From contig NZ_JACVAB010000003.1 in NCBI RefSeq assembly GCF_014851585.1, positions 310,001 to 374,000 of the forward strand: a DNA stretch of 64,000 bases, in the 5' to 3' direction. Positions 44,888-54,411 of the stretch are shown piece after piece (the first letter of the stretch is position 1; each line of letters begins with the position of its first letter). Under the pieces are notes generated by a model that searched no databases, was not told where the DNA came from, and saw nothing but the letters and a program-made list of their open reading frames with translations. Position numbers and translations under genes: made by a program. The stretch comes from Agrobacterium sp. AGB01 (lineage in GTDB: Bacteria; Pseudomonadota; Alphaproteobacteria; Rhizobiales; Rhizobiaceae).

Positions 44888-45670
44888 ATGCGTGTCTCAT
44901 TCGCCGTTTGCGGCGTGCTGTTGCTGGTCGTTGGCTGGCAGGTCGGCACGTGGCTGTTCGCCCCAGCGCATTATATTCTGCCCTCACCCTATGACGTCGT
45001 TACGGCGTTGTCACGGCAGCCTATCTACTTGCTCGAAAACAGCCTGATCACCCTTACTGAAATGGTGGTTGGCCTTGTGTTGGGCACAGTGTTTGGCGTT
45101 GGGACAGCTTTCGCAACAGCAGCATTTCCGAGACTTGGAAAGCTGGTCTGGCCAACGCTGCTGATCCTGCAGGCATTTCCCGTGTTCGTCCTTGCTCCCA
45201 TCCTTGTGCTGTGGCTCGGCTTCGGCATGGCCTCGAAGGTAGCGATGACGACGCTGATCATCTTCTTTCCTGTCGCCTCGGCCTTCAATGACGGCCTGCA
45301 ACGCACGGAAAGAGCAATCCTGGATGCCGCAGCGCTCACACAGGCAACACACTGGCAGATCCTGCTGCGGTTACGGGTGCCACTTGCGCTGCCGGGGTTG
45401 ATTTCTGGCCTGCGGGTCGCAGCGCCGCTCGCACCCCTTGGTGCCGTCATCGGCGAATGGGTCGGCGCGTCCTCAGGGCTTGGTTTTGTCATGGTGCAGG
45501 CCAATGCCCGTATGCAAACCGATACGGTTTTTGCAGCGATGGCCATTCTTGCGGTTCTGACCGTGCTGTCTCGCCTTTTTATCGACCGTGTCACCACAGG
45601 GCTCACCCCATGGGCGGTCGAGACCCAACATTCCCTGCCATTTCTCAATCCATCAAGGAAACATGCCTGA
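44888..45670 (+). CDS. thiX: Thiamine-precursor ABC permease (ThiX-type)
   Basis: A 260-residue BPD_transp_1 permease with about six spans: ILPSPYDVVTAL near residue 30, LVLGTVFGVGTAFATAAFPRL, and the EAA-like loop LDAAALTQATHWQILLRLRVPLALPGLISGLRVA. First gene after the TPP riboswitch and followed by an NMT1-type binding protein, so hydroxymethylpyrimidine or a derivative is the likely cargo. No ribosome binding site is obvious at ATG 44888 and an in-frame stop at 44879-44881 excludes a longer form. Confidence 0.85.
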   Translation: MRVSFAVCGVLLLVVGWQVGTWLFAPAHYILPSPYDVVTALSRQPIYLLENSLITLTEMVVGLVLGTVFGVGTAFATAAFPRLGKLVWPTLLILQAFPVFVLAPILVLWLGFGMASKVAMTTLIIFFPVASAFNDGLQRTERAILDAAALTQATHWQILLRLRVPLALPGLISGLRVAAPLAPLGAVIGEWVGASSGLGFVMVQANARMQTDTVFAAMAILAVLTVLSRLFIDRVTTGLTPWAVETQHSLPFLNPSRKHA

Positions 45671-46614
45671 TGAAGAAACTTGCCCTTTCTCTTTCAATCG
45701 CACTTGCAACGATCCTTCCCGCACCCGTGACACATGCCGCCGACAAGCTGACAGTGATGCTTGAATGGTTCGTCAATCCTGATCATGCGCCGATGGTCAT
45801 CGCCGCTGAGCGCGGTATCTTCAAAGCTGAAGGGCTGGAAGTCGAGCTGGTACCACCAGCCGATCCATCTTCCGTTCCGCGCCTGGTCGCCGCCAAACAG
45901 GCAGACATTGGCGTGCATTATCAGCCAAACCTCTATCTCGATAACGCTGCCGGTCTACCGATCCTGCGCTTTGGAACACTTGTCGAAACACCGCTTAACA
46001 CCGTGACGGTTCTGGCTGATGGGCCGATCAAAAGCCTGAAGGACCTAAAGGGCAAAAAGATCGGTTTTTCTGTATCCGGTTTCGAAGATGCCATGCTGAA
46101 GCGCATGCTTGAGAAGGAAGGTGTTAGCCGTGACGATGTTGAGCTTATCAATGTCAACTTCTCGCTGTCACCTTCGCTGATCAGCGGCAAGGTCGATGCG
46201 ACACTTGGCGGCTTCCGCAACTTTGAACTCACCCAGATGAAGCTGGCAGGCCATAAAGGGTATTCCTTCTTCCCTGAGGAGCATGGTGTTCCCGCTTATG
46301 ACGAACTGATCTTCATCACCAACAAAGATCTTGTTTCGGACAGTCGCCTTCCGCGTTTCCTTGATGCCGTCGAACAAGCCTCGATCTTCATCACAAACCA
46401 CCCGCAGGAAGCATGGGAACTGTTCATCAAAGCCTACCCCAACCTCAATGATGACCTGAACCGCCAGGCATTCATCGACACCCTGCCGCGTTTTGCCAAA
46501 CGCCCCTCGGCACTGGATCGCGCACGGTACGAACGTTTCGGCCAGTTCATGCAGGACATGGAACTGGTGAAACAGGTGCCTGCCGTTGAAGACCTTGCGG
46601 TGGAATTGCAATGA
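45670..46614 (+). CDS. thiY: Thiamine-precursor binding protein (ThiY/NMT1 family)
   Basis: A 314-residue protein with signal peptide (LPAPVTHA-AD) and the NMT1/THI5-like fold: LTVMLEWFVNPDHAPMVIA, GIFKAEGLEVELVPPADPSS, LVAAKQADIGVHYQPNLY, GKKIGFSVSG, TLGGFRNFE and PAYDELIFITNKDL. ThiY proteins bind formylaminopyrimidine or HMP-like thiamine precursors. Its ATG overlaps the permease stop by one base. Confidence 0.9.
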   Translation: MKKLALSLSIALATILPAPVTHAADKLTVMLEWFVNPDHAPMVIAAERGIFKAEGLEVELVPPADPSSVPRLVAAKQADIGVHYQPNLYLDNAAGLPILRFGTLVETPLNTVTVLADGPIKSLKDLKGKKIGFSVSGFEDAMLKRMLEKEGVSRDDVELINVNFSLSPSLISGKVDATLGGFRNFELTQMKLAGHKGYSFFPEEHGVPAYDELIFITNKDLVSDSRLPRFLDAVEQASIFITNHPQEAWELFIKAYPNLNDDLNRQAFIDTLPRFAKRPSALDRARYERFGQFMQDMELVKQVPAVEDLAVELQ

Positions 46615-47354
46615 CTACGGCCCATACAATATCAGCTGAAAAGGCAGCCGATGTTCTCGAGCGGGTGCGGCGAAGCCGCCCTCGCGTCCATTGCCTTATG
46701 AACACCGTCGTGCAGAAATTCACCGCCGATGGCATTACGGCGGTCGACGCCATTCCTTCGATGACATCGTCGATGGAGGAAATCGAAAGTTTTGTTCTTA
46801 AAGCCGATGCGTTGACCATTAATCTCGGCACGCTGGATGCGGAACGTCGCAAGGTTATACTGCTTGCTGTGCAGGTGGCCAATGCGCATGGCAAACCTTG
46901 GATCGTTGACCCCGTTCACTGCGATTACTCTCCGTCGCGACTGGCCTTTGCGAGGGATCTTCTGCAACATTCGCCAACCATCATCCGCGGCAATGCGGCT
47001 GAAATGGCGCTGTTTGACGACACAGGCAACAGCTTGCGAATTCAAACCGGTCCGCAAGACCATTTGTCTCTTGCAAATCGATCGGTCCGTATTTCCAACG
47101 GTCATCCATGGATGGCGAAGGTGACCGGAACAGGCTGCCTTTCCGGCGGCATAATCGCCGCGTTCCTAGCGGTAGAGCCAGACGCGCTGCAGGCGGCCAG
47201 TGCGGCGCTGTGTGTGACGGGAATTTCTGCAGAGCAGGCCGCAGTCTACGCGAACGGTCCCGGCACATTCGAGCCGGCATTTCTCGACATGCTGTCGGCC
47301 ATTGGCCGTCAGGACATTATTTCCCATGCAAGGATAGAACATGACGAAGGTTGA
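46611..47354 (+). CDS. thiM: Hydroxyethylthiazole kinase
   Basis: A 247-residue ThiM: RVHCLMNTVVQKFTADGITAVDAIPSM near the start, LTINLGTLDAER, WIVDPVHCDYSPSR, IIRGNAAEM and the ATP/catalytic region KVTGTGCLSGGIIAAFLA. It phosphorylates salvaged hydroxyethylthiazole. Start overlaps thiY by four bases (ATGA). Confidence 0.93.
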   Translation: MTTAHTISAEKAADVLERVRRSRPRVHCLMNTVVQKFTADGITAVDAIPSMTSSMEEIESFVLKADALTINLGTLDAERRKVILLAVQVANAHGKPWIVDPVHCDYSPSRLAFARDLLQHSPTIIRGNAAEMALFDDTGNSLRIQTGPQDHLSLANRSVRISNGHPWMAKVTGTGCLSGGIIAAFLAVEPDALQAASAALCVTGISAEQAAVYANGPGTFEPAFLDMLSAIGRQDIISHARIEHDEG

Positions 47355-48000
47355 TTATCGCCTGAACGCGTTGGTCGATGGCTCCCTGATCGATATCGCC
47401 CCGCTGCCGGAACTCGCCCGTATCGCGGCCGAAAACGGCGCAACACTGCTTCAATACCGCGACAAGATGGCATCCACCCGTTTGATGATCGAACGGGCCA
47501 AGGAGATTATAGCCGCGCTCAAAACAAGCGGCGTCCCGCTTGTCATCAACGACCGCGTTGATGTGGCGCTGGCGGCGGCTGCAGATGGGGTGCATCTGGG
47601 TGAGGACGACATGGATGCGGAGACGGCACGCAGCATTTTGGGCAACGAGGCAATCATCGGACTTACCGTCAAAAATGCCAAGGACGCTGCACGCGCGGCA
47701 GCGGCCCCTGTCGACTATGCGTGCATTGGTGGCGTGTTCGAAACCGTATCGAAAATCAATCCTGACCTGCCGGTCGGCATTGACGGTTTCAGTGCGTTGC
47801 GGGCAGCACTGCGTCAGCAGCGACCCGAACTACCGGTCGGCGCCATTGCCGGTATCGATTTGGCAAGAACACCAGAGGTCGTAGCGGCCGGTGCCGATGG
47901 CATCGCGGTTATCTCAGCAATTTTCAGAGCCAATGACATTGCGGGGGCAACACGCAGCTTCCGTGACGCGGTGGATGCTACACTGGCGGAGAAACGCTAA
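47341..48000 (+). CDS. thiE: Thiamine-phosphate synthase
   Basis: A 219-residue TIM barrel: NGATLLQYRDKMAS, VPLVINDRVDVALAAAADGVHLGEDD, DYACIGGVFETVSK, GAIAGIDLARTPEVVAAGADGIAVISAI. It joins HMP-pyrophosphate and thiazole phosphate. Overlaps thiM by 14 bases and thiD by one, so translation is coupled. Confidence 0.93.
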   Translation: MTKVDYRLNALVDGSLIDIAPLPELARIAAENGATLLQYRDKMASTRLMIERAKEIIAALKTSGVPLVINDRVDVALAAAADGVHLGEDDMDAETARSILGNEAIIGLTVKNAKDAARAAAAPVDYACIGGVFETVSKINPDLPVGIDGFSALRAALRQQRPELPVGAIAGIDLARTPEVVAAGADGIAVISAIFRANDIAGATRSFRDAVDATLAEKR

Positions 48001-48794
48001 TGACCGCCATTGCTTTGACCATTGCAGGTTCCGATAGTGGAGGCGGGGCCGGCATTCAGGCTGACATCAAGACATTCTCAGCGCTTGGTACTTATGCCGC
48101 CAGTGTACTGACCGCAATCACCGCCCAGAACACCAAGGGCGTGACGGCTGTTGAAGACATTTCCGTACCCTTAATTGTCGCGCAAATGGATGCTATTTTT
48201 TCCGACCTCGATGTCAACGCCGTCAAGATCGGCATGGTGTCCCGGTCGGAGACAATTTTGGCCATTGCAGAGCGACTGCGCCACTACCAACGCAGCGTGG
48301 TTCTCGATCCGGTGATGGTTGCAACCTCCGGCGACCGGCTTTTACAACAGGAAGCAATAGAAACACTGAAGCAAGACCTTGTCCCGCTTGCAGCCGTCGT
48401 CACGCCCAATCTGCCAGAAGCGGCGCTGTTGACTGGTCTGCCCATCGCTGCAAACCAGAGTGAGATGGCGCGCCAAGCAGACGTCATCCTGAAGGCAGGG
48501 GCACGTGCGGTGCTGATCAAGGGCGGACACGGTAACGGTCCTGACAGCACCGATCTTCTGTTCGATGGCAACGAAGTCCAAGTCTTTTCCGCACCGCGTA
48601 TCGACACCAACAATGATCACGGCACCGGATGCACTCTGGCGGCCGCAATCACCGCGCATCTTGCCAAAGGATATTCACTGACCAATGCGGTGGAGCAGTC
48701 GAAGGACTATCTGCACAAGGCACTGCAAGCGGGTGTCGGCCTTTCAATTGGGCACGGTCGCGGACCCGTACACCATTTTCACGGCTGGTGGTAA
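48000..48794 (+). CDS. thiD: HMP/HMP-phosphate kinase
   Basis: A 264-residue ribokinase-fold enzyme: IAGSDSGGGAGIQADIKTFSALGTYA, ITAQNTKGV, VKIGMVSRSETI, LDPVMVATSGD, TPNLPEAALLTG and DTNNDHGTGCTLAAAITA. It phosphorylates hydroxymethylpyrimidine twice. Together with ThiM and ThiE it completes salvage of imported precursors. Confidence 0.94.
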   Translation: MTAIALTIAGSDSGGGAGIQADIKTFSALGTYAASVLTAITAQNTKGVTAVEDISVPLIVAQMDAIFSDLDVNAVKIGMVSRSETILAIAERLRHYQRSVVLDPVMVATSGDRLLQQEAIETLKQDLVPLAAVVTPNLPEAALLTGLPIAANQSEMARQADVILKAGARAVLIKGGHGNGPDSTDLLFDGNEVQVFSAPRIDTNNDHGTGCTLAAAITAHLAKGYSLTNAVEQSKDYLHKALQAGVGLSIGHGRGPVHHFHGWW

Positions 48795-48796
48795 AT

Positions 48797-50608
48797 ATGG
48801 TCTGGCGAGACGATAACATCAGGTGTGTTGCGCAGCGTCTCAGCGACGCCATAGAAGCAATGCTCGGCGCACTTGCTGTTATCGTCCTTGCCATCATGCT
48901 GGTCACTGTTCTTGCCACTGCCGGCATGCGCTATTTTTTCCATACCGGCATTGTCGGCGTCGAAGATCTTGGCATCTGGCTGCATATCGCCCTCATCGCG
49001 CTTGCTGCACCGCTCAGTGTCACTGGCGCATTGGCAATGCGTTTTGATGTGCTGGTCCGCGTGTTGCCCGAAAGAGGGCGTGCACTGACACGTATCGCGG
49101 CTGATAGCATCAGTGTCATGGCAGCGCTTGTCCTGACCTTTGGCGCTGTCAACATAAGCACGATGCTTGGCGGCTACTCACCGACGCTTGGCCTACCGGA
49201 ATGGATTCGTTTCGGCTTTATCGGCATCGGCGGCGCATTGTTGTTGATCATAATGTCGCTTCGCTGGCTGGCAGCCGGGCAATGGCGGACAGGCCTTGCT
49301 GCGCTACTTTTCGGAACTCTCCTCTACAGCGCCGTTCAGCTGGTCTTTATCGACACGCCATTTCCCGCCAGCCTCTATCTGGCACTCATCGCAGGGGCAG
49401 GTTTATTGCTGGCGGCGCCGCTTGCCCATGCATTTCTCGTTGCTGCCTATCTGGCCATTTCGTTTGGCAGTTCCCTGCCGGAACAGGCTATTGTTTCGAC
49501 AACGGTCACGGGCATGTCGAAATTTCTACTGTTGGCCATTCCATTTTTTCTGCTGACCGGCGGCTTGCTTGGTGTATCAGGCGCCGCACAAAGACTGGTG
49601 CATGTTGCCCAGACACTGGTGGGTCACAAACGAGCCGGTCTGGCACAAACCGTATTGTTGACCAGCGTCCTTTTCTCGGGCGCGTCAGGTTCTTCGGTCG
49701 CCAACGCGGCGTTTGGAGCATCGACCTTCCAGCGGGAGCTTTTGCGGCACGGATATCCACCTGCACAGGCAGGCGCCATTATCGCCGCAACCTCCGTGCT
49801 GGATAACGTCATCCCGCCATCGATCGCGTTTCTTATTCTAGCCGCTGCAACAAACCTCTCGATAGGCTCCTTGCTGGTCGGAGGCTTTTTTGCGGGCGGC
49901 GTCATGGCATGCTGTCTGGCAATCGCCATTCATCTGACCGTACGCGAAAAAAACAAGCGCCTCCCTGCCCCGGCAAAAGAACGTCGGCAGGCAGCATTTG
50001 CAGCCATTCCGGCCTTTGGCCTGGGTGTTATTGTCGTCGCCGGCATTCGCTTTGGCATTGTCACCACAACGGAAGCCTCCGCTCTCGCTGCGGCCTATAC
50101 CTTTGCCCTCGCATTTTTTGCCAGGAAAGGTGGCAAAGCGCTTTATGGTGTGTTTCGCCAAGCCGCAACCGAGGCGGCTGCCATTGGGCTACTGATCGGG
50201 ACAGCCGCACCATTTGCATTCCTGCTCGCAACCGATGGCGTGGCCGGCCACGTCATGGATTTTGTAGCCATGCTTGGCGGCAGTGCCTTTGCCGTGCTGC
50301 TCCTGGCCAATCTCGTACTGCTTGCAGCCGGTCTGGTGCTAGACATTGGCGCAGCCATTCTGCTGTTTGGTCCCATCCTCCTGCCTGCTGCGGTCGCGGC
50401 TGGCATTGATCCCATTCATTTCGGCGTCATTCTGGTTGTGAACCTGATGATCCACGGGCTGACGCCGCCCATCGGCATGTTGATTTTTGTGGTGAGCGGC
50501 GTGACGAAAGTGCCTGCGTCCTCCCTGTTTCGCGCCGTTCTCCCCTATCTGACCGCGCTTTTGGTCTCCCTCACCATTCTTTGCGCCTGCGCGCTTGTTT
50601 TCCGCTGA
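48797..50608 (+). CDS. TRAP transporter, fused small and large membrane subunits (DctQ-DctM)
   Basis: ATG 48797 lies two bases after the thiD stop. The 603-residue protein has a DctQ-like four-span part (about residues 15-165, with GMRYFFHTGIVGVEDLGIWL) joined to a DctM large subunit (about 190-600): GMSKFLLLAIPFFLLTGGLL, FSGASGSSVANAAFG, AATSVLDNVIPPSIAFLILA, and NLMIHGLTPPIGMLIFVVSG. TRAP systems use ion gradients with a periplasmic binding protein, encoded next. Its place in a TPP-riboswitch operon suggests thiamine-related cargo, such as thiazole, HMP or thiamine. Confidence 0.88.
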   Translation: MVWRDDNIRCVAQRLSDAIEAMLGALAVIVLAIMLVTVLATAGMRYFFHTGIVGVEDLGIWLHIALIALAAPLSVTGALAMRFDVLVRVLPERGRALTRIAADSISVMAALVLTFGAVNISTMLGGYSPTLGLPEWIRFGFIGIGGALLLIIMSLRWLAAGQWRTGLAALLFGTLLYSAVQLVFIDTPFPASLYLALIAGAGLLLAAPLAHAFLVAAYLAISFGSSLPEQAIVSTTVTGMSKFLLLAIPFFLLTGGLLGVSGAAQRLVHVAQTLVGHKRAGLAQTVLLTSVLFSGASGSSVANAAFGASTFQRELLRHGYPPAQAGAIIAATSVLDNVIPPSIAFLILAAATNLSIGSLLVGGFFAGGVMACCLAIAIHLTVREKNKRLPAPAKERRQAAFAAIPAFGLGVIVVAGIRFGIVTTTEASALAAAYTFALAFFARKGGKALYGVFRQAATEAAAIGLLIGTAAPFAFLLATDGVAGHVMDFVAMLGGSAFAVLLLANLVLLAAGLVLDIGAAILLFGPILLPAAVAAGIDPIHFGVILVVNLMIHGLTPPIGMLIFVVSGVTKVPASSLFRAVLPYLTALLVSLTILCACALVFR

Positions 50609-50621
50609 AAGGATACTTTCC

Positions 50622-51620
50622 GTGCATAGATTTTCTCGCCGCATGTTTTTGAAAAGCCTTGGCATCGCAACAGCCACGCTGCCTCTACCCGTCCTGATGA
50701 GACCGGCCTTCGCCCGTACCCAGACAATAACCGTCGCATCGCTGTTGGGAGAGGACAAACCGGAAACCAGGATTTGGCGCCAGATCGCAAAACAGGTGGA
50801 AACGCGCCTGCCGGGCCGCTTCCGTTTTAACATCGTTGCAAATGGCGCATTGGGCGGCGAAAAGGAAGTCGCTGAAAGCATGCGGCTTGGTTCCGTGCAG
50901 GCCAGCCTCTCCACGGTCTCAGCCCTCTCGGGTTGGGTACCGCAGTTGCAGCTTCTCGACCTGCCCTTCCTGTTTCGCGATGCGGAGCATCTCAGACGTG
51001 TCGTCAACAGCGATATCGGCCAAAGCCTGAAGGGAGAACTGCTGCAGCAGCAATTTGTGGTTGGCGGGTTTATCGATTACGGCGCACGCCATCTTCTGAC
51101 AAAAGAACCGGCCCGCACACCGCAGGATATAGCAGGCAAGAAAATCCGAGTTATTCAAGGCCCGCTGCACACAAAACTCTGGAGCTCTTTTGGCGCGGTA
51201 CCGGTCGGCATCCCTATCACCGAAACCTACAATGCACTGGCATCTGGCGTGGCTGACGCTATGGATTTGACGAAATCCGCCTATGCCGGTTTCAAACTTT
51301 ACGAGGTCGTGCCCTGCATGACACAGACCGGACATATACGCGCATCCGGTGTCGTGTATTTCTCCAGCATGTTCTGGAGCGGACTGTCGGATGAGGAAAA
51401 GACCGTTTTGTCGGAGGAGACAGCTGCTGGCTCCGACTACTTCAACCAGCTGATCGTTGAAGATGAAACAGCGTCAATGAAGGTAGCCTCATCCTTGGGC
51501 GGACAGGTTTTTGAGCCAGAAGCACTCGATCAATGGCGGGGCGGTGCCACTGCCGTGTGGCGTGACTTTGCCGATGTGGTTGGCGGCATGGCACGTATTG
51601 ATGCAGCGGAAGCTGCCTGA
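50622..51620 (+). CDS. TRAP transporter binding protein (DctP family, Tat signal)
   Basis: GTG 50622 with AAGGA about ten bases upstream, opening FSRRMFLKSLGIATATLPL, a near-consensus twin-arginine signal. The 332-residue protein has the DctP fold: ANGALGGEKEVAESMRLG, LDLPFLFRDAEHLRRVV, LTKEPARTPQDIAGKKIRVIQG, FGAVPVGIPITETYNALASGVADAMD, SGVVYFSSMFWSGLSDEEK. Substrate unknown; paired with the fused membrane subunit. Export by Tat suggests folding or oligomerising in the cytoplasm. Confidence 0.88.
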   Translation: MHRFSRRMFLKSLGIATATLPLPVLMRPAFARTQTITVASLLGEDKPETRIWRQIAKQVETRLPGRFRFNIVANGALGGEKEVAESMRLGSVQASLSTVSALSGWVPQLQLLDLPFLFRDAEHLRRVVNSDIGQSLKGELLQQQFVVGGFIDYGARHLLTKEPARTPQDIAGKKIRVIQGPLHTKLWSSFGAVPVGIPITETYNALASGVADAMDLTKSAYAGFKLYEVVPCMTQTGHIRASGVVYFSSMFWSGLSDEEKTVLSEETAAGSDYFNQLIVEDETASMKVASSLGGQVFEPEALDQWRGGATAVWRDFADVVGGMARIDAAEAA

Positions 51621-51668
51621 CGAAAATGGTTTAGCGGATCGCGCTATTCAATTGATCAAAAAGAAAAA

Positions 51669-51683
51669 GCGGCCAAAGGCCGC
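51669..51683. terminator. Bidirectional terminator between TRAP and asparaginase genes
   Basis: GCGGCC-AAA-GGCCGC with ATTTTC on the plus side and a long T/C run (complement of AAAAAGAAAAA) on the minus side, so it ends both converging units. Confidence 0.75.
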
Positions 51684-51717
51684 ATTTTCGGGCAGTGCCG
51701 AAAGCTATTGCAGGCCG

Positions 51718-52662
51718 TTACAGATCACCGAAATAATTGGCGATCACCTCTGCGGTCACACCATTGGCAACCAGAACGGCAAGTAGAACTCTTGCCTGAC
51801 CGGGCCGTAGTGTTTTGGAATGCACGGCCCCCGCTGCCCCCATGTCATAACCGCCACCGCCACCACCGTAGCCAGGCACCAGTAGACCGGTCGGAACGCG
51901 GCTGGAAACGACGACAGGAATACCAGTGTCGCTGCAGCGTTTGACGGCCTGGACCACATCCGGGTTGGCGTTACCAGAGCCCAGCGCAGCCAGCACAATA
52001 CCGTCGACACCAGCAATGAGACTGGCATCGAGATGTGTAGCATGACAGCCCGGGTAAATTGCAGCGATATCAACGCGGATATTGCTGACAGGTTTTTCAA
52101 AGGTGTCCAGCGTTGGACAGATATCAGGCCGCGCAAGTCGGAACGCATCGGCTTCGTCAGCGGAGTATTTGTATAAACCCCATGCTGACAACACACTGCC
52201 GCCAAAGCCCAAGAGAACACCGTGCTTTGCATTGGCAGGGTCAACAGCCAGAGCAATCGCCGCCGCCAGATTGGCCGGACCATCGGTGTCAGGATGGTCT
52301 GCGGTAAACTGCGCACCGGTCAAGATAACCGGCTTGTTCAGTTTGTGCTGAAGATGCACCAGAAGAGCAGTCTCCTCCATGGCGTCCGTACCATGGAGAA
52401 TGACAACACCAGCGATGTCAGGGTCAAGCAGTTGCCTACCAACCTCATCACTGATGTCTTGCATGTCGGCGAGTGTCAGGCTGGACGAATCTTTCGCCAT
52501 CAGCTCGACCGGCTTTAACCTTGCCTGCATGTCCGGCAGAACAGACAACAGGTTTTCGCCCGTGAGGGACGGCTTGCTCGATCCGTCCTCACTTTTTTTG
52601 CTTGCAATCGTACCACCAGTGGCGATTACCGCCACCAGCGGAAGAACGTTTTGCGACTTCAC
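51718..52662 (-). CDS. Asparaginase
   Basis: A 314-residue L-asparaginase: nucleophile loop ATGGTIAS (T15), second catalytic Thr in [13 protein letters not shown] (T92, D93), [17 protein letters not shown] and a C-terminal [22 protein letters not shown], which closes the active site. No signal peptide, so cytosolic. It turns asparagine into aspartate and ammonia, feeding the aspartase encoded divergently. Four-base overlap with the permease gene upstream. Confidence 0.9.
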   Translation of the reverse strand: MKSQNVLPLVAVIATGGTIASKKSEDGSSKPSLTGENLLSVLPDMQARLKPVELMAKDSSSLTLADMQDISDEVGRQLLDPDIAGVVILHGTDAMEETALLVHLQHKLNKPVILTGAQFTADHPDTDGPANLAAAIALAVDPANAKHGVLLGFGGSVLSAWGLYKYSADEADAFRLARPDICPTLDTFEKPVSNIRVDIAAIYPGCHATHLDASLIAGVDGIVLAALGSGNANPDVVQAVKRCSDTGIPVVVSSRVPTGLLVPGYGGGGGGYDMGAAGAVHSKTLRPGQARVLLAVLVANGVTAEVIANYFGDL

Positions 52663-54137
52663 AGCAGGCCCCGCTTGCTTGGAACGTCAGATTGATTGTG
52701 CTCGTTAGCGATTTGCTGGATTCGATCACGAAGCAGATACCACCCTATGACAAGCGCCGGAGCGATTATCAAGATGGAAGCAATTGTCCATGTTCCCGCC
52801 GGGTAGTCAAAGGCCATGAGAACAAGCACGCTGAACAGGAAGATAAGCGTGAGAATACCTGTGTATGGCGCGCCAAACATGCGGAAGTCAGGGCGGGTCA
52901 ACTGGCCACGACGAGAAAGCTGCCACAGCTTCAGCTGGCAAAGAATGATAACACCCCATGCACAGATAATGCCGAGGGCCGAAAGATTAAGCGCGATTTC
53001 AAATGCTGCAGCAGGAACAATCGCATTCAAAATGACGCCGATCACAGTCACAACAGCCGTCACTGCAATGCCGCCATAGGGCACGCCTGCCTTGTTCATC
53101 TTGGCAAGTGCCGCAGGTGCGGAACCGGAAATTGCCATGGAGTGCAAAATACGACCGGTGGAATAAAGGCCCGCATTCAGCGAAGACAGCACCGCCGTCA
53201 GAACAACGAGGTTCATGATGACATCAGCGCCTTCAATGCCAATAGCACCGAAGAATGTCACGAACGGGCTCTCACCCGCCTTATAGGCGCTGTACGGCAA
53301 CAGCAGTGAAAGCAGTAGTACTGAGCCGACATAAAACACCAGAAGGCGGATAACCACAGTGCGGATTGCGCGTGGCATGACCTTGCGCGGATCTTCCGTT
53401 TCACCAGCAGTCGTGCCAATGAGCTCAATCGATGCATAGGCAAAGACGACACCTTGAATAATCACAAATGCTGGCAATATCCCGTTGGGGAAGAAGCCGC
53501 CATTCTGCGTTATCAAACTGAAACCGACAGTGTGGCCTTCAATCGGCGTTCCAAAGATGACGAAATAGACGCCAACCACCAGAAATGTCGCCAGCGCCAA
53601 CACCTTGATAAGGCTGAACCAGAATTCCAGCTCACCAAACACCTTTACTGAAAGAAGGTTCATGGCAAGAACGATGATCAGGGCACTTAGCGCGAAGACC
53701 CACTGGTCGATGCCAGCAAGCCACGGAACATATTGCTTGAAAAAGTTCATGTAGAGCGCAACGGCCGTAACGTCCGCCACCGATGTCATGGCCCAGTTCA
53801 GCCAATACATCCAGCCAACGGCAAAGGCCATTTTCTCGCCGTAGAACTCGCGTGCGTAAGACACGAAGGAACCGGAACTTGGCCGGTACATGATAAGCTC
53901 ACCCAGTGCGCGCAGCACTAGAAATGCGAAGAAACCGCAAAGCGCATAGACGAATACCAGCGCCGGTCCGGCCATGGCCAACCGCCCACCAGCGCCAAGG
54001 AAGAGCCCGGTGCCGATGGCGCCACCGATTGCGATCATCTGGATTTGACGCGGTTTCAGCGCCTTATGGTATCCGAGGTCTTCCTCGGCAAAGACCGCTC
54101 GGTCATCGGATGTTTTCTGAAGATTTTCGACTGACAT
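52659..54137 (-). CDS. ansP: Amino acid permease (AnsP-like)
   Basis: A 492-residue APC transporter with twelve spans: [27 protein letters not shown] start, [68 protein letters not shown] and [12 protein letters not shown]. It most resembles the asparagine permease/D-serine-D-alanine-glycine transporter group of Enterobacteria. Coupling to asparaginase favours asparagine as substrate. Confidence 0.85.
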   Translation of the reverse strand: MSVENLQKTSDDRAVFAEEDLGYHKALKPRQIQMIAIGGAIGTGLFLGAGGRLAMAGPALVFVYALCGFFAFLVLRALGELIMYRPSSGSFVSYAREFYGEKMAFAVGWMYWLNWAMTSVADVTAVALYMNFFKQYVPWLAGIDQWVFALSALIIVLAMNLLSVKVFGELEFWFSLIKVLALATFLVVGVYFVIFGTPIEGHTVGFSLITQNGGFFPNGILPAFVIIQGVVFAYASIELIGTTAGETEDPRKVMPRAIRTVVIRLLVFYVGSVLLLSLLLPYSAYKAGESPFVTFFGAIGIEGADVIMNLVVLTAVLSSLNAGLYSTGRILHSMAISGSAPAALAKMNKAGVPYGGIAVTAVVTVIGVILNAIVPAAAFEIALNLSALGIICAWGVIILCQLKLWQLSRRGQLTRPDFRMFGAPYTGILTLIFLFSVLVLMAFDYPAGTWTIASILIIAPALVIGWYLLRDRIQQIANEHNQSDVPSKRGLL

Positions 54138-54261
54138 AGCTCCTCCCTCTGAGCCCTGTGTGCAATGGATCGTGATTTACACTTTCGAGTGCGAATGCGG
54201 TGTCGCCTTGCCGTCCGTGGGAGGCTGCGCTGGACCGTATTTCAATTGGCATGCTGTAATG

Positions 54262-54272
54262 CTGTATGACAG
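54262..54272 (-). promoter_or_regulatory. Operator-like palindrome upstream of ansP
   Basis: CTGTATGACAG, a perfect CTGT-N3-ACAG dyad, lies 125 bases before the ansP start. The same pattern occurs at 54365-54375 before aspA. Probable binding site of the FadR-type regulator at 55808-56524. Confidence 0.4.
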
Positions 54273-54326
54273 ATATTTTTCTCATATTCGCAGCATGGGC
54301 CCGACGTCAAGCCGGATTCTGTTCAG

Positions 54327-54375
54327 TTGACCTTTGCAACGGACCGGAATACACAAATCACGATCTGTCTTACAG
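54327..54375 (+). promoter_or_regulatory. aspA promoter with operator-like palindrome
   Basis: TTGACC (54327-54332), 17 bases, TACACA (54350-54355), then CTGTCTTACAG (54365-54375) just past the expected transcription start, where a repressor would block RNA polymerase. The dyad matches the one upstream of ansP. Confidence 0.5.
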
Positions 54376-54411
54376 CTATACAGATTAGGTCACGATCCAT
54401 AGGAGGACAAT

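Noticed and set aside
44835..45047. A frame with a hydrophobic N-terminus just upstream of thiX
   Set aside because: It overlaps thiX in another frame and does not continue as a permease; could be a leader or chance.
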